Positions 42,901-50,987 of a stretch of DNA of 64,000 bases are shown one piece after another; positions within the stretch are counted from its first letter, which is position 1, and every line of letters starts with the position of its first letter. Source of the DNA: Affinundibacterium macrobrachii (lineage in GTDB: Bacteria; Pseudomonadota; Gammaproteobacteria; Burkholderiales; Burkholderiaceae_D); assembly GCF_014652415.1 (NCBI RefSeq), contig NZ_BMYT01000001.1:124001-188000 (forward strand), written 5' to 3'. Under the pieces are notes generated by a model that made no database searches, was not told the DNA's origin, and was given only the letters and a program-made list of their open reading frames with translations. The position numbers and the translations under genes are program-made.

Positions 42901-43415
42901 ATTAAACCGCCACGCACCGAATATTCGCCGGGCGACATGACTTGTGAAACATGGGTGTAACCAGCCAGCGTTAATTGTGATTTGAGCTTGCTCTCGTCAA
43001 GTGTTTCTCCCACTTTGAAGAAAAACGTATAAGCCGCCAAAAATGAGGGTGGCGCCATTCTGACTAATGCCGTGGTCGCTGGAACGATCAAGACATCGCA
43101 ATTGCCGCTATTGATTTCATATAAAGTCGCCAGACGTTCTGACACCAGATCTTGATGCGGTGAAAATGCATCGTAAGGCAGTGTTTCCCAATCTGGTAGC
43201 AAGTGACAGCGTAGTTCGGCAGCAAACCAAGGTAATTCGCTGAGCAAGCGTTGCGCATCGGCGGGGCTGGCGACGAAGACGGTTAGAAACCGTTGTTCAG
43301 CCTTCAGTTTGACCGCTGCTTGTGCAATTGCGTAAGCATCGGCTGAGCCATGCGTCGCGGGCAATACGAATCGTTGACCAGCTTTGGGTAGCGCTTTGAT
43401 GAAATCGAAAGACAT
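39975..43415 (-). CDS. mfd: Transcription-repair coupling factor
   Basis: 1146 residues from the ATG at 43415, chosen because the protein then begins MSFDFIKALPKAGQRF like other Mfd proteins; the frame runs on 37 codons upstream without similarity. Mfd displaces RNA polymerase stalled at DNA lesions and recruits UvrA. UvrB-homology module (about 1-340), RNA polymerase interaction domain (about 470-545, GDPVVHSNHGIGRYMGL), and an SF2 translocase with Walker A GDVGFGKTEVA (about 630), DEEH box VIIDEEHRFGV, and motif VI QLRGRVGRSHHQAYAYLL. The C-terminal TRCF domain completes it. No ribosome-binding site is obvious. Confidence 0.96.
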   Translation of the reverse strand: MSFDFIKALPKAGQRFVLPATHGSADAYAIAQAAVKLKAEQRFLTVFVASPADAQRLLSELPWFAAELRCHLLPDWETLPYDAFSPHQDLVSERLATLYEINSGNCDVLIVPATTALVRMAPPSFLAAYTFFFKVGETLDESKLKSQLTLAGYTHVSQVMSPGEYSVRGGLIDLFPMGSVLPYRLDLFGDSIESIRTFDADTQRSLYPVKEVRLLPGREFPMDEAGRSAFRNRWREQFEGDPSRSTVYKDIGNGIASAGIEYYLPLFFESTATLFDYLPQQTHYVLIGNIEEAIQRFWTDTRSRYQFLKSDRERPVLAPESIFLRDEDFFATLKSESRWIIQNGGAASEVSSFLPDLAVNRRADDPLTNLRSYLLQTDKRVLICAETAGRRETLQQYFRDFQLDISICEDYTDFLTSSAKLVLGVAPIHAGFQLQDIAFITEAELYAGSGKRIGRKKQEAVTQVEHMVRDLSELKIGDPVVHSNHGIGRYMGLISMDLGEGETEFLHLEYAKDTKLYVPVSQLHVISRYSGASPDDAPLHTLGSGQWEKAKRKAAQQIRDTAAELLNLYARRALRHGHAFEYSAHDYAAFAESFGFDETPDQAAAINAVISDMTSGKPMDRLICGDVGFGKTEVALRAAFVAVMGGKQVAILAPTTLLAEQHAQTFTDRFANWPVKIAELSRFRSGKEITQAIKGMGDGTVDIVIGTHKLLSDDVKFSRLGLVIIDEEHRFGVRQKESLKALRAEVDVLTLTATPIPRTLGMALEGLRDFSIIATAPQKRLAIKTFVRSEGDSVIREACLRELKRGGQVYFLHNEVETIENRKAMLEALLPEARIGVGHGQMNERDLERVMRDFVAQRYNILLCTTIIETGIDVPSANTIIMHRADKFGLAQLHQLRGRVGRSHHQAYAYLLVHDVQGLTKQANRRLEAIQQMEELGSGFYLAMHDLEIRGAGEVLGDNQSGEMHEIGFQMYSDMLNEAVRSLKNGKEPDLAAPLSTTTEINLHIPALLPSDFCGDVHERLSIYKRLANCNKLDAIDDLQEEMIDRFGKLPEPVKSLLETHRLRVAAKPLGIIKIDAHSEAATLQFEPQPPIDAMRIIELVQKHKHIKLNGQDKLRISANMPDLAARVAQIKSTMKALHSSSAPSK

Positions 43416-43566
43416 TAGATGTAAAGCAAGGAGTTCTGCTAATTCCTGCAAAACAGCCTGGAAGAGGCTTGGAAAAAGCCTAGAAAAAGCCCAGAGGCAG
43501 GAATTGGCGGTTAAAATGAGCATCAATTATAAACGATGCACAAGCAGCGCTACTTGTATCCTGAAA

Positions 43567-44298
43567 ATGACCCAACAATCTTCTGATTTAGCTGATTTGT
43601 CCCAGCATTTACCAAGGGAAAATTCGCGCTATGTTGCCCTGATTCCAGCTGCGGGTGTCGGTACGCGTATGGCGAGCAATATACCTAAACAGTATCTCGA
43701 TTTAGCGGGGGAAACTGTATTGCAGCGCACGGTAGATTGTTTTTTGGCGTGTGAAAAAATCGAGCATATTTTTGTCGTGGTTAGTGCTGAGGACGGCTAT
43801 ATTGATGCCGCCTTGCGCCCAAATCCAAAATTAACGATCTTAAACTGCGGAGGGCTTACGCGCCGAGATACGGTGCAGAATGGCTTGGAAGTGATACGTC
43901 GATTTAGTCATTTCCAAGACAATGATCAAGTGTTGGTGCATGACGCTGCAAGACCTGGCCTGACACCGATGTTGGTGAATAAATTGATTGAGGCGGTTGG
44001 AATTGATGTGAATGGTGGCTTGTTGGCTTTGCCAGTCGTAGATACCGTAAAACGTTGTATCGCTGGTCAGGTCGAAACGATTGATCGAAAACATCTCTGG
44101 CTGGCACAGACGCCACAAATGTTCACACTAGGATTATTGTCGCGTGCACTAACAATGGCAATTGAAGTTACTGATGAAGCCAGCGCGATCGAGTCCATTG
44201 GATATCACCCAAAATTAGTCGAAGGCGCGATGCGAAATCGAAAACTTACGTTGCCTGAAGATCTAGAATTATTGAACTTATTTTTTAAACCATCATGA
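43567..44298 (+). CDS. ispD: 2-C-methyl-D-erythritol 4-phosphate cytidylyltransferase
   Basis: Third step of the MEP isoprenoid pathway, making CDP-ME. About 243 residues from the ATG at 43567; an ATG at 43516 would add 17 residues, and neither has a clear ribosome-binding site. Motifs: [11 protein letters not shown] with PKQY (nucleotide binding, about 23-43), [10 protein letters not shown] (about 128), and [10 protein letters not shown] (about 180). The length with this start fits the family (about 230-240). The stop overlaps the ispF start (ATGA), so the two steps are translationally coupled. Confidence 0.94.
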   Translation: MTQQSSDLADLSQHLPRENSRYVALIPAAGVGTRMASNIPKQYLDLAGETVLQRTVDCFLACEKIEHIFVVVSAEDGYIDAALRPNPKLTILNCGGLTRRDTVQNGLEVIRRFSHFQDNDQVLVHDAARPGLTPMLVNKLIEAVGIDVNGGLLALPVVDTVKRCIAGQVETIDRKHLWLAQTPQMFTLGLLSRALTMAIEVTDEASAIESIGYHPKLVEGAMRNRKLTLPEDLELLNLFFKPS

Positions 44299-44819
44299 AT
44301 TCAAATGTAGAACAAACAACGCCTACGCCACCACCATTTCGTATCGGTCAGGGCTACGATTGTCATGCCTTAGTAGCAGGTCGTAAATTAATTATTGGTG
44401 GCGTTGATATTCCCCATAAAACGGGCTTATTGGGACACTCTGATGCCGATGTATTGCTGCATGCAATTACCGATGCATTACTTGGAGCCGCAGCGCTTGG
44501 TGATATTGGAAAATTATTTCCTGATACCGATGCCAAGTTTGCTGGCGCGGATTCGCGTGTGCTGTTAAGAGAGGCACTTGCGCGCGTACACGCAAGTGGC
44601 TACCTATTGGGAAATCTTGATGCGACGATTATTGCGCAACAACCAAAAATGGCGCCGCATATTCCCAATATGATTGCGAATATTGCGGCCGATTTGCAAG
44701 TGCCGTTAGCGCAAGTCAATATCAAAGCAAAGACCAATGAGAAGCTTGGTTATCTAGGAAGAGAAGAGGGGATTGCTGCTGAAGCTGTTGCGCTAATATA
44801 CAAAGGGACAGTGGCTTAA
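44295..44819 (+). CDS. ispF: 2-C-methyl-D-erythritol 2,4-cyclodiphosphate synthase
   Basis: Fifth MEP-pathway step, cyclising CDP-ME 2-phosphate; a zinc enzyme acting as a trimer. 174 residues, about 12 longer than usual because of an N-terminal Thr/Pro stretch (TTPTPPP). Motifs: [10 protein letters not shown] (metal Asp and His), [30 protein letters not shown] and [20 protein letters not shown]. The start overlaps the ispD stop by 4 bp. Normal otherwise. Confidence 0.96.
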   Translation: MNSNVEQTTPTPPPFRIGQGYDCHALVAGRKLIIGGVDIPHKTGLLGHSDADVLLHAITDALLGAAALGDIGKLFPDTDAKFAGADSRVLLREALARVHASGYLLGNLDATIIAQQPKMAPHIPNMIANIAADLQVPLAQVNIKAKTNEKLGYLGREEGIAAEAVALIYKGTVA

Positions 44820-44916
44820 ACAGCGCTTAAACTAAGATCAAGTCAAACGCAATGCAAGCAACTGATTGATATGTAGAGTGACCAAATTTGTGATTGTAAG
44901 AACTAAGGAGAAAATA

Positions 44917-45189
44917 ATGAAACGCGATATGTTAAAAGGTTTGTTAAAGCAATTGCAGGATGGTTTGCATACCACAGAGCAGGTTGATGCCGAGATGCGC
45001 ACCTTGTTGCAGCATTTACATCAAGATATTGAAACAGTATTGGCGAAAGATGAAAATCCCGATGATCCGCTGTACGCGGCATTGAGCGACCGTTCGCGCG
45101 CGATTTATGCCGAATTTGCAAGCAAACATCCCAAGTTGGAACCTGCATTGCGTGAGCTCGGCAGTATGTTAGAAAAAATGGGTGTGTAG
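44917..45189 (+). CDS. Small conserved protein, resembles DUF4404
   Basis: 90 residues from the ATG at 44917, chosen for AAGGAG 6-7 bases upstream. It is a mostly helical, acidic protein (MKRDMLKGLLKQLQDGLH, VDAEMRTLLQHLHQDIETVL, LEPALRELGSMLEKMGV). It has no membrane segment and no recognisable catalytic residues. The pattern recalls DUF4404, a small proteobacterial family of unknown function (recognition from memory). It stands alone between ispF and a strong bidirectional terminator. Confidence 0.7.
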   Translation: MKRDMLKGLLKQLQDGLHTTEQVDAEMRTLLQHLHQDIETVLAKDENPDDPLYAALSDRSRAIYAEFASKHPKLEPALRELGSMLEKMGV

Positions 45190-45273
45190 TTTCGCCATGC
45201 GATCAATTTACTTTGTGAGTCTTGCTTGAGTAACTTCGCTTGCCAACGTGGTTAACGTAGCTAACGCATAAAA

Positions 45274-45303
45274 ACAAAAAAGACGCCTAGGCGTCTTTTT
45301 TGT
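45274..45303. terminator. Bidirectional terminator
   Basis: A 30-bp perfect palindrome centred on CTAG (core AGACGCCTAGGCGTCT, 45281-45296) with six As on one side and six Ts on the other. It separates the DUF4404-like gene from the convergent PPIase gene and should work in both directions. Confidence 0.9.
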
Positions 45304-45355
45304 TGTGTCATCTATCAAGGCATCAAAGCATTTATGTTGAGCCTTGATAGTTGAA

Positions 45356-46129
45356 TTATTTAATGACAGCTTGCTTGATCAATGATTGTTGATAAGCCTG
45401 TACTTTTTCTTGTACCAAGCTTTCACCGATTTGCTGCTTTACTTCATCCAATGTTGGCAACTTTAATGGACGTACATCATCCAATTTAATGACATGGTAG
45501 CCAACTTCGGTTTTTACTGGTGTTTCAGTGAATTGACCTTTTTTCAAAGACGCTAAAGCAGTTGCAAATGCAGGAGGAACGTTGGCTTGGGAAACCCAAT
45601 CCAAGTCACCACCTTTTGCTGCAGAACCTGTATCTTTTGATTGTTTTGCCAATTCTTCAAATTTAGCGCCACCTTTTAATTTAGAGATAATTGCTTTTGC
45701 GTCATCTTCTTTTTCTACCAAGATGTGGAATGGATGGTACTCATTGTCACCATTTTGTGCTTTCCATTTATCGTATGCAGCTTTGATGTCTGCTTCAGAT
45801 ACTGGATTTTTTTCGACGTGCGCACGCATCAAAGCTTGAATCAAAATTTGTTGGCGAGCCATTTCGATTTGGATTTTGACATCTTCATTTTTCGAGTAGC
45901 CAGCTTTTTCTGCGGCTTGCAACAATACTTCAGTACCAACCAAACGGTCTTTAATCATTGCGCGCAATTGTGGCGTGTCTTTTTGACCTTGTGCCAAAGC
46001 TTGCTTTACAAATGGTTCTGCTTTTGAAGCAGGGATTGCTTTTCCATTGACCGTTGCCAAGTTCTGCGCCATCGCAGGGAATGCGGTTACTAGAAGTACA
46101 ACCAGCAAATGAGCGGGTTTAAAAGTCAT
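45356..46129 (-). CDS. Periplasmic parvulin-type peptidyl-prolyl isomerase
   Basis: 257 residues. Signal peptide about 1-21 (LLVVLLVTAFPAMA), an N-terminal SurA/PrsA-like helical chaperone region (about 25-125), and one parvulin domain (about 130-225) with YHPFHILVEKEDDAKAI, AKQSKDTGSAAKGGDLDWV and VGYHVIKLDDV. A C-terminal helix follows. Expected to assist folding of exported proteins in the periplasm. It is the last gene of the minus-strand series msrB-yciB-bolA-PPIase, a common order in Burkholderiales. Confidence 0.92.
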   Translation of the reverse strand: MTFKPAHLLVVLLVTAFPAMAQNLATVNGKAIPASKAEPFVKQALAQGQKDTPQLRAMIKDRLVGTEVLLQAAEKAGYSKNEDVKIQIEMARQQILIQALMRAHVEKNPVSEADIKAAYDKWKAQNGDNEYHPFHILVEKEDDAKAIISKLKGGAKFEELAKQSKDTGSAAKGGDLDWVSQANVPPAFATALASLKKGQFTETPVKTEVGYHVIKLDDVRPLKLPTLDEVKQQIGESLVQEKVQAYQQSLIKQAVIK

Positions 46130-46183
46130 TATCTGTTCCTAAAATACAAAGTAAGTAAAACAAAAAACGGTTAATAAAAATGT

Positions 46184-46459
46184 TTAATTGGGTGTTTCTG
46201 AAGGACTTAAGGCTTGGATAACAAGTGCATGTATTTCCGTATGCATTAAATCGCCAACGGCATCATACACTAGTCGGTGACGAGAAATGCGATTTAAACC
46301 TTCAAATTTTTCGCTAATAATTGTCACAGAGAAATGTCCTGCACCGCTCGCTGCGCCAGCATGGCCTTTATGCGCGGCAGAATCATCTTTTATCTCACAT
46401 AAAGTTGGTTGAAGAACCGCTTCTAGAGATTGTTGTATACGTTCCACGCGTGTACTCAT
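46184..46459 (-). CDS. bolA: BolA-family protein
   Basis: 91 residues. BolA proteins act with monothiol glutaredoxins in iron-sulfur cluster handling and also influence morphology genes (family knowledge). Visible: an N-terminal helix VERIQQSLEAVLQPT, a Ser/His/Gly-containing loop, SVTIISEKFEGLNRISRHRLVYDAVGDLM (class II KH-like fold, shown as FEGLNRISRHRLVY) and EIHALVIQALSPSE. The conserved RHRLVY histidine, a likely cluster ligand, is present. The gene overlaps yciB by 4 bp. Confidence 0.92.
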   Translation of the reverse strand: MSTRVERIQQSLEAVLQPTLCEIKDDSAAHKGHAGAASGAGHFSVTIISEKFEGLNRISRHRLVYDAVGDLMHTEIHALVIQALSPSETPN

Positions 46460-47076
46460 TTTGGTTCCTGTATATGTTTAGCAAGAAAAAAGCTTTGCAA
46501 AATCAAAAAGACGGGCAGTGCACCAATCGAATACAACTTGAAGCTGACCCAAGTGCTTTGCGAGAAATGAAAAGCCACATAGATATTAAGTGCGCCCATG
46601 GCGACAAAGTAAACCGCCCACACAAGATTTAATTTACGCCAAATGGCATCTGCCATGATGATTTGCCCGCCCATCGCCATTTTTAATAAATTTTTATCAA
46701 ATAGGAAATCACTGATTAAGAAAGCTGCGCCATAGCACCAGTAAATAATCGTCGGTTTCCATTTGATGAATGCATCATTCTGAAAATAAATGGTGGCACC
46801 GCCAAACACTGTGATGATAAAAAAGGAGATCCACAGCATCGCATCAACTTTTTTCTTGGAAACAAGGAGATAGCCAATCTGAATCACTGAGGCGACAATC
46901 GCTAGTGCAGTTGCTAATAAGATAGGTGCTTGTTCTAGCCCGACACCATTGCCTGCGGTGAAGTGAGACAAAATTTGGTTGGCTAATTGTTGTGAGGATT
47001 CTGCATTTTTTTCACCCCATTTATAGGTGATGAAAAAAAGAATTACTGGAAAGACGTCAAACAGAAATTTCATCAT
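46456..47076 (-). CDS. yciB: Inner-membrane septation protein YciB/IspA
   Basis: 206 residues with five to six membrane segments (first at MKFLFDVFPVILFFITYKW). In E. coli YciB is an inner-membrane protein linked to cell division and envelope synthesis. Typical motifs are FFITYKWG and AMGGQIIMADAIWRKLNLVW (shown as GQIIMADAIWRKLN). Slightly longer than E. coli YciB (179) because of an insert around residues 25-50. Two Met codons at the start, no distinguishing ribosome-binding site. Overlaps bolA; 4 bp from msrB. Confidence 0.92.
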   Translation of the reverse strand: MMKFLFDVFPVILFFITYKWGEKNAESSQQLANQILSHFTAGNGVGLEQAPILLATALAIVASVIQIGYLLVSKKKVDAMLWISFFIITVFGGATIYFQNDAFIKWKPTIIYWCYGAAFLISDFLFDKNLLKMAMGGQIIMADAIWRKLNLVWAVYFVAMGALNIYVAFHFSQSTWVSFKLYSIGALPVFLILQSFFLAKHIQEPK

Positions 47077-47080
47077 AGCG

Positions 47081-47476
47081 TTAATTTTTTGCTTTAAATT
47101 TGAGTGAAGCGGAGTTTATACAATAACGTAGACGGGTTGGTAGAGGTCCGTCGGGAAAAACGTGCCCCAAATGCGCGTCGCAGATGTTACACACAATTTC
47201 GGTGCGCGTCATGCCATGCGAATGATCCGCAATCTCTCTTACATGTTGTGGATTGAGCGCCTTGAAATAACTTGGCCAGCCACAACCCGAATCAAACTTG
47301 GCATCGGACTCAAAAAGAGGAGTCTCACAACACACACAAGTGTAGATGCCGTGCTCATGATGATCCCAAAACTTGCCTGTGAACGCGCGCTCAGTTGCCG
47401 CGTGTCGTGTCACTTGATATTCGATTTCAGAAAGCTGTTGGCGCCATTCTGCGTCTGTTTTTTTGATTTTATCCAT
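47081..47476 (-). CDS. msrB: Peptide-methionine (R)-S-oxide reductase
   Basis: 131 residues. Reduces the R form of methionine sulfoxide in proteins, using thioredoxin. Structural zinc site from two CxxC pairs (CVCC and CNIC). The catalytic cysteine is in [11 protein letters not shown], and [11 protein letters not shown] carries the probable resolving cysteine. Length and motifs are normal for cytoplasmic MsrB; there is no signal peptide. First gene of the series msrB-yciB-bolA-PPIase. Confidence 0.96.
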   Translation of the reverse strand: MDKIKKTDAEWRQQLSEIEYQVTRHAATERAFTGKFWDHHEHGIYTCVCCETPLFESDAKFDSGCGWPSYFKALNPQHVREIADHSHGMTRTEIVCNICDAHLGHVFPDGPLPTRLRYCINSASLKFKAKN

Positions 47477-47558
47477 GATTTTTAGGTCAATAAGTTGGCT
47501 TGAGGTCGAAGACTAATCGTTCTCGATGTTTCAGATTTCTTTATCTCGATAGTATGCA

Positions 47559-49058
47559 TCAAGATGAGCAACTAACAGATAATTGCGCCGCCCAATCGGG
47601 TGGCAGCTGCGCATAAGATTCAAACTCATTTTGTTCTGTATAAGGATTTTCAAGAATTTGGCGCAATCGATTGATCTCACTAAAGTCTTTTTGTTCTGCT
47701 TTTTCAATTGCTTGCTGTGCTAAATAGTTACGCAAGACAAATTTAGGATTGACTAAATTCATCTGCTCGGATCGTTCTGCATCGATCGAATTTTCCTGCT
47801 GCAAACGTTGGCGATATCTGAGTAGCCATTGATCGAGTTCATCGCGATTGATGAATAAATCACGCAATGCATTTTCTTGTTGACCTGCTTGTGAAGTGAC
47901 TTCGCTAAGATTTCGGAATGCCAAAGTAAAATCGGTTTTGGTTGCGGCCATCACGTCTAAATAGCTGTCAAATAAATCTTGATCACCAGGTAACTCGATA
48001 CGAAGCCCAAATTTTTGACGTAGTTTATTTAAGTAAGATGTTTCGTAGTGTTCGGCATAGCAGGATAGCGCATCTTGGGCGGCATCGACATCGCCAATGA
48101 GGGGCAACAGCGCTTGCGCTAAAGCATGACAGTTCCATTGGCCGATACGCGCCTGCATCTGATATGCGTAACGACCTTGCGAGTCACTGTGATTGCAAAT
48201 GTGACTTGGATCAAAGCCGTCCATAAAACCAAAGGGGCCGTAGTCTAGGGTTAGTCCTAAAATCGACATGTTGTCGGTATTGAGTACGCCGTGCATAAAT
48301 CCTACACACTGCCACTGTGCCACCAATTCAGCGGTTCTTTTTACAACCTCTCTCAATAATTCTTGATAAGGATTTGCTAGCGCTTTCAAATGTGGATAAT
48401 AATTGTCGATCACAAAATCGGCGAGTTGTTGTAATTGTTCTGGTTTATTATTGTAGTACCAGTGTTCAAACGATCCGAAGCGAATGAAGCTTGGCGCGGT
48501 GCGTGTAACAAGTGCTGTTTTTTCCGGCATCTCACGCATCGTAAATTGATCCGATCCAATAATGCATAGCGCACGTGAGCTTGGAATTCCTAAGCCAGCC
48601 ATCGCTTCAGAGCACAAAAATTCTCTTACCGAAGACCGTAAAACCGCACGGCCATCACCCATACGAGAGTAGGGTGTCATGCCAGCCCCTTTTAGTTGAA
48701 TCTCGTGCAGGTCTGATGGTGTTTCGTGAGCGCTGCTTGCATTCAGTTCTCCCAATAAGATCGCACGACCATCGCCCAACTGACCAGCCCATACGCCAAA
48801 CTGATGCCCTGAATAAACAGCAGCCAGAGGTTTACTGCTGTGATGAACGCGATTGCCACTAAATACTTCGACAAAGTCCTGCGTGTTGGTCACAGTTGGA
48901 TCAATATCAAATTGCTTCAATAAAGAAGGACTCGCCGCGATTAGGTACGGTGATTTGACCGGAGTCGGTTGCAAGTGGGTATAAAACTGCGAACCCAAGC
49001 GCGAGAAGCGATTTTGAAAATTTAGATTGAGTTGAGTTTCTAATTCTGGAGTATTCAT
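47559..49058 (-). CDS. selO: Protein adenylyltransferase SelO (YdiU)
   Basis: 499 residues. SelO is a pseudokinase-fold enzyme that transfers AMP from ATP to protein hydroxyls, affecting redox homeostasis (established for E. coli YdiU). Motifs: VYSGHQFGVWAGQLGDGRAI, LKGAGMTPYSRMGDGRAVLRSS (given in part as GAGMTPYSR), FMHGVLNTDNMSILG and DYGPFGFMD, the inverted-ATP kinase core. The C-terminus ends SVSCSS; in eukaryotic homologues this cysteine is selenocysteine, whereas here a normal TGT-type codon is used, as in most bacteria. 82 bp upstream of msrB; a redox-themed neighbourhood, inferred. Confidence 0.95.
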   Translation of the reverse strand: MNTPELETQLNLNFQNRFSRLGSQFYTHLQPTPVKSPYLIAASPSLLKQFDIDPTVTNTQDFVEVFSGNRVHHSSKPLAAVYSGHQFGVWAGQLGDGRAILLGELNASSAHETPSDLHEIQLKGAGMTPYSRMGDGRAVLRSSVREFLCSEAMAGLGIPSSRALCIIGSDQFTMREMPEKTALVTRTAPSFIRFGSFEHWYYNNKPEQLQQLADFVIDNYYPHLKALANPYQELLREVVKRTAELVAQWQCVGFMHGVLNTDNMSILGLTLDYGPFGFMDGFDPSHICNHSDSQGRYAYQMQARIGQWNCHALAQALLPLIGDVDAAQDALSCYAEHYETSYLNKLRQKFGLRIELPGDQDLFDSYLDVMAATKTDFTLAFRNLSEVTSQAGQQENALRDLFINRDELDQWLLRYRQRLQQENSIDAERSEQMNLVNPKFVLRNYLAQQAIEKAEQKDFSEINRLRQILENPYTEQNEFESYAQLPPDWAAQLSVSCSS

Positions 49059-49123
49059 GAATTTTAAGGCGACGCCAAAAATTGGTTTGCGCTATTTTGA
49101 CAGAGAAGCCAAGTTCATGTTGA

Positions 49124-49155
49124 AACGGCGGCAGATCGAATGATCAGCCGCCGTT
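49124..49155 (-). terminator. Stem-loop downstream of the cheZ-cheA pair
   Basis: AACGGCGGC (49124-49132) pairs with GCCGCCGTT (49147-49155), 14-nt loop, 27 bases after the cheA stop. GC-rich, but no T run on the minus strand, so a weak call. Confidence 0.4.
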
Positions 49156-49181
49156 GTTGATTTTACTGCTAGGATTTTGCG

Positions 49182-50987
49182 TTAGCTGCTCAGTCGTTCT
49201 ACCACTTTGCAGCCATCGAGCAAGAACGACAAACTAATCACCAAGACGAGTTCGCCTTCAGCTGAGCGCGCAGTTCCGGATATTCCGGGTGTTGAAATGC
49301 AGGTCAAAGGTTTAATTACCAAGTCGGAAGTGCCATCAACTGAATCCACAGAAATGATGTAGGGATTCGGTGCCGCAATCACAATGCCGACGCGTTCCGT
49401 GCTCTTTTCATAGCCCAATACTTGTCCAAGTGAACGGATAGGTAGAGGGCGACCGAGATCGCGCAATACTGGTTGGCCACCAACACTTTCGAAGGTTTCT
49501 GGCAACTCGACTACGCGTTGTACGGTTGACATAGGCAAAGCAAGCGAGGCACCTGCGGTACGCACTAACATCGTTGGAACAATCGATAACTCGATCGGCA
49601 AGCGAATAATAAAGGTCGTTCCTTTACCAAGCTGCGAGTTAATACGAATAGCTCCGCGATGTCTCTCGACCGCCGTCTTGACCACGTCCATGCCGACACC
49701 ACGGCCAGAAACACTAGAAGCAACTTCCTTGGTGGAGAATCCAGGCAAGAATACTAATTGAAACGCTTCATCGTCGCTGCGCGCTTCGTGTGCATTGATT
49801 AAGCCTTTAGAGATGGCTTTCTCGCGCAAACGATTAGCATCCATGCCTTTGCCGTCATCGGTCACTTCGATCATGACGCTACTAGCTTCTTGCCATGCTT
49901 TGAGTAAAATTTTGGCACGAGCTGGTTTGCTTGTTTGCGCACGTTCTTCGCTTGATTCAATACCGTGATCAAGTGAATTACGTAACATGTGCACTAAAGG
50001 ATCATACAAACTATCGACGACCACGCGATCAACTTCAGTTTCAGCACCAGAAATTTCCAAATCGACTTCTTTGCCGAGATCTTTTGCAAGTTCGCGAATT
50101 AAACGAGGGAATTTTTGGAATAAGCGACCAACTGGTTGCATTCGAGTTGCTAAGGTCGCTCGTTGCAATTCGGTGGAGTAGCGAGAAGCTCGATTTAACG
50201 TCTCTGTGAGCGCGGTCATCAAAGGCGCTGCATCTCCATCAAATGAAAACTGCGATAATTTCTCTAATAATACGGCTGCTTGATTTGCTGCTTGCACCGA
50301 TTCACCCGCAACTTCGAGCAAAACATCGAGCTTAACTGCATCAATACGAATACTTTCTTCTTTAACTGGCGCGTTCTGCTTGATTTCATTGCTTGCCAAA
50401 GAAGACTTAACTGCTTCTTGCTCTTGCTTGATGACGGGATTAACCACCACCGGTTCAGGCAAGGTGCCTGCTGGAGTGACGGCGCGGTAATAAGCCTCCC
50501 AAGGCACTTCGCCTTCCGCTACTTCAACTTGCGCGGCCGGCGCGGCAACCGCACTGCTTACCTTAGGCTCAGTCGTTTTGCTTGATGGCGCATTTGAAGT
50601 TGACTTACCTTCAATTGCGTCATTCAGCAATTGCTCCAGTGCGGCGGGCATGGTTGATAGCTGATCAGGATCTGTGCCATTTGAGAGAGCAGTTAATTGA
50701 TCAGAAACGAAACCGCTTGCCTCTAACGCGGCTTCAATCGCAATCGGCGTGACAGGCGACTTGCCAGTGCGTAATGCATCAAACAAATTTTCCGTTAAAT
50801 GGCAGGCTGAAACCATTGCCGTCAGGTTCATAAAACCTGCGCCACCTTTGATTGTGTGAAAAGATCTAAATACCGCGTTGAGCGTATTCATATCCTCTGG
50901 ATTTCTCTGCAAAGAAAGCAAATGCTCCTCTACATTGACGGCCAGATCTAATGCCTCAACGACAAATTCTTTGAGCATGTCATCCAT
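49182..50987 (-). CDS. cheA: CheA-like chemotaxis histidine kinase without P2 domain
   Basis: 601 residues. Hpt domain with FHTIKGGAGFM (phosphorylated His44), then a low-complexity Ala/Glu/Ser linker (about 125-215) where a CheY-binding P2 domain would normally sit. The P3 dimerisation helices (about 215-285) follow. The HATPase has N box HMLRNSLDHGIE, G1 DDGKGMD, F box FLPGFSTKE and G2 GRGVGMDVVK (about 325-455). The C-terminal CheW-like domain is at about 460-590. The start ATG abuts the cheZ stop (TAA ATG), so translation is coupled. No cheY, cheW or receptor gene is nearby. Lack of P2 and the cheZ partner suggest a dedicated, simplified pathway (inference). Confidence 0.9.
   Translation of the reverse strand: MDDMLKEFVVEALDLAVNVEEHLLSLQRNPEDMNTLNAVFRSFHTIKGGAGFMNLTAMVSACHLTENLFDALRTGKSPVTPIAIEAALEASGFVSDQLTALSNGTDPDQLSTMPAALEQLLNDAIEGKSTSNAPSSKTTEPKVSSAVAAPAAQVEVAEGEVPWEAYYRAVTPAGTLPEPVVVNPVIKQEQEAVKSSLASNEIKQNAPVKEESIRIDAVKLDVLLEVAGESVQAANQAAVLLEKLSQFSFDGDAAPLMTALTETLNRASRYSTELQRATLATRMQPVGRLFQKFPRLIRELAKDLGKEVDLEISGAETEVDRVVVDSLYDPLVHMLRNSLDHGIESSEERAQTSKPARAKILLKAWQEASSVMIEVTDDGKGMDANRLREKAISKGLINAHEARSDDEAFQLVFLPGFSTKEVASSVSGRGVGMDVVKTAVERHRGAIRINSQLGKGTTFIIRLPIELSIVPTMLVRTAGASLALPMSTVQRVVELPETFESVGGQPVLRDLGRPLPIRSLGQVLGYEKSTERVGIVIAAPNPYIISVDSVDGTSDLVIKPLTCISTPGISGTARSAEGELVLVISLSFLLDGCKVVERLSS

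Noticed and set aside
43416..43526. 37-codon upstream extension of mfd
   Set aside because: Homology starts at MSFDFIKALPKAG; the extension has no similarity and crowds the divergent ispD region.
47559..47570. Possible selenocysteine at the end of selO
   Set aside because: The position is an ordinary cysteine codon; no in-frame TGA or SECIS-like hairpin.
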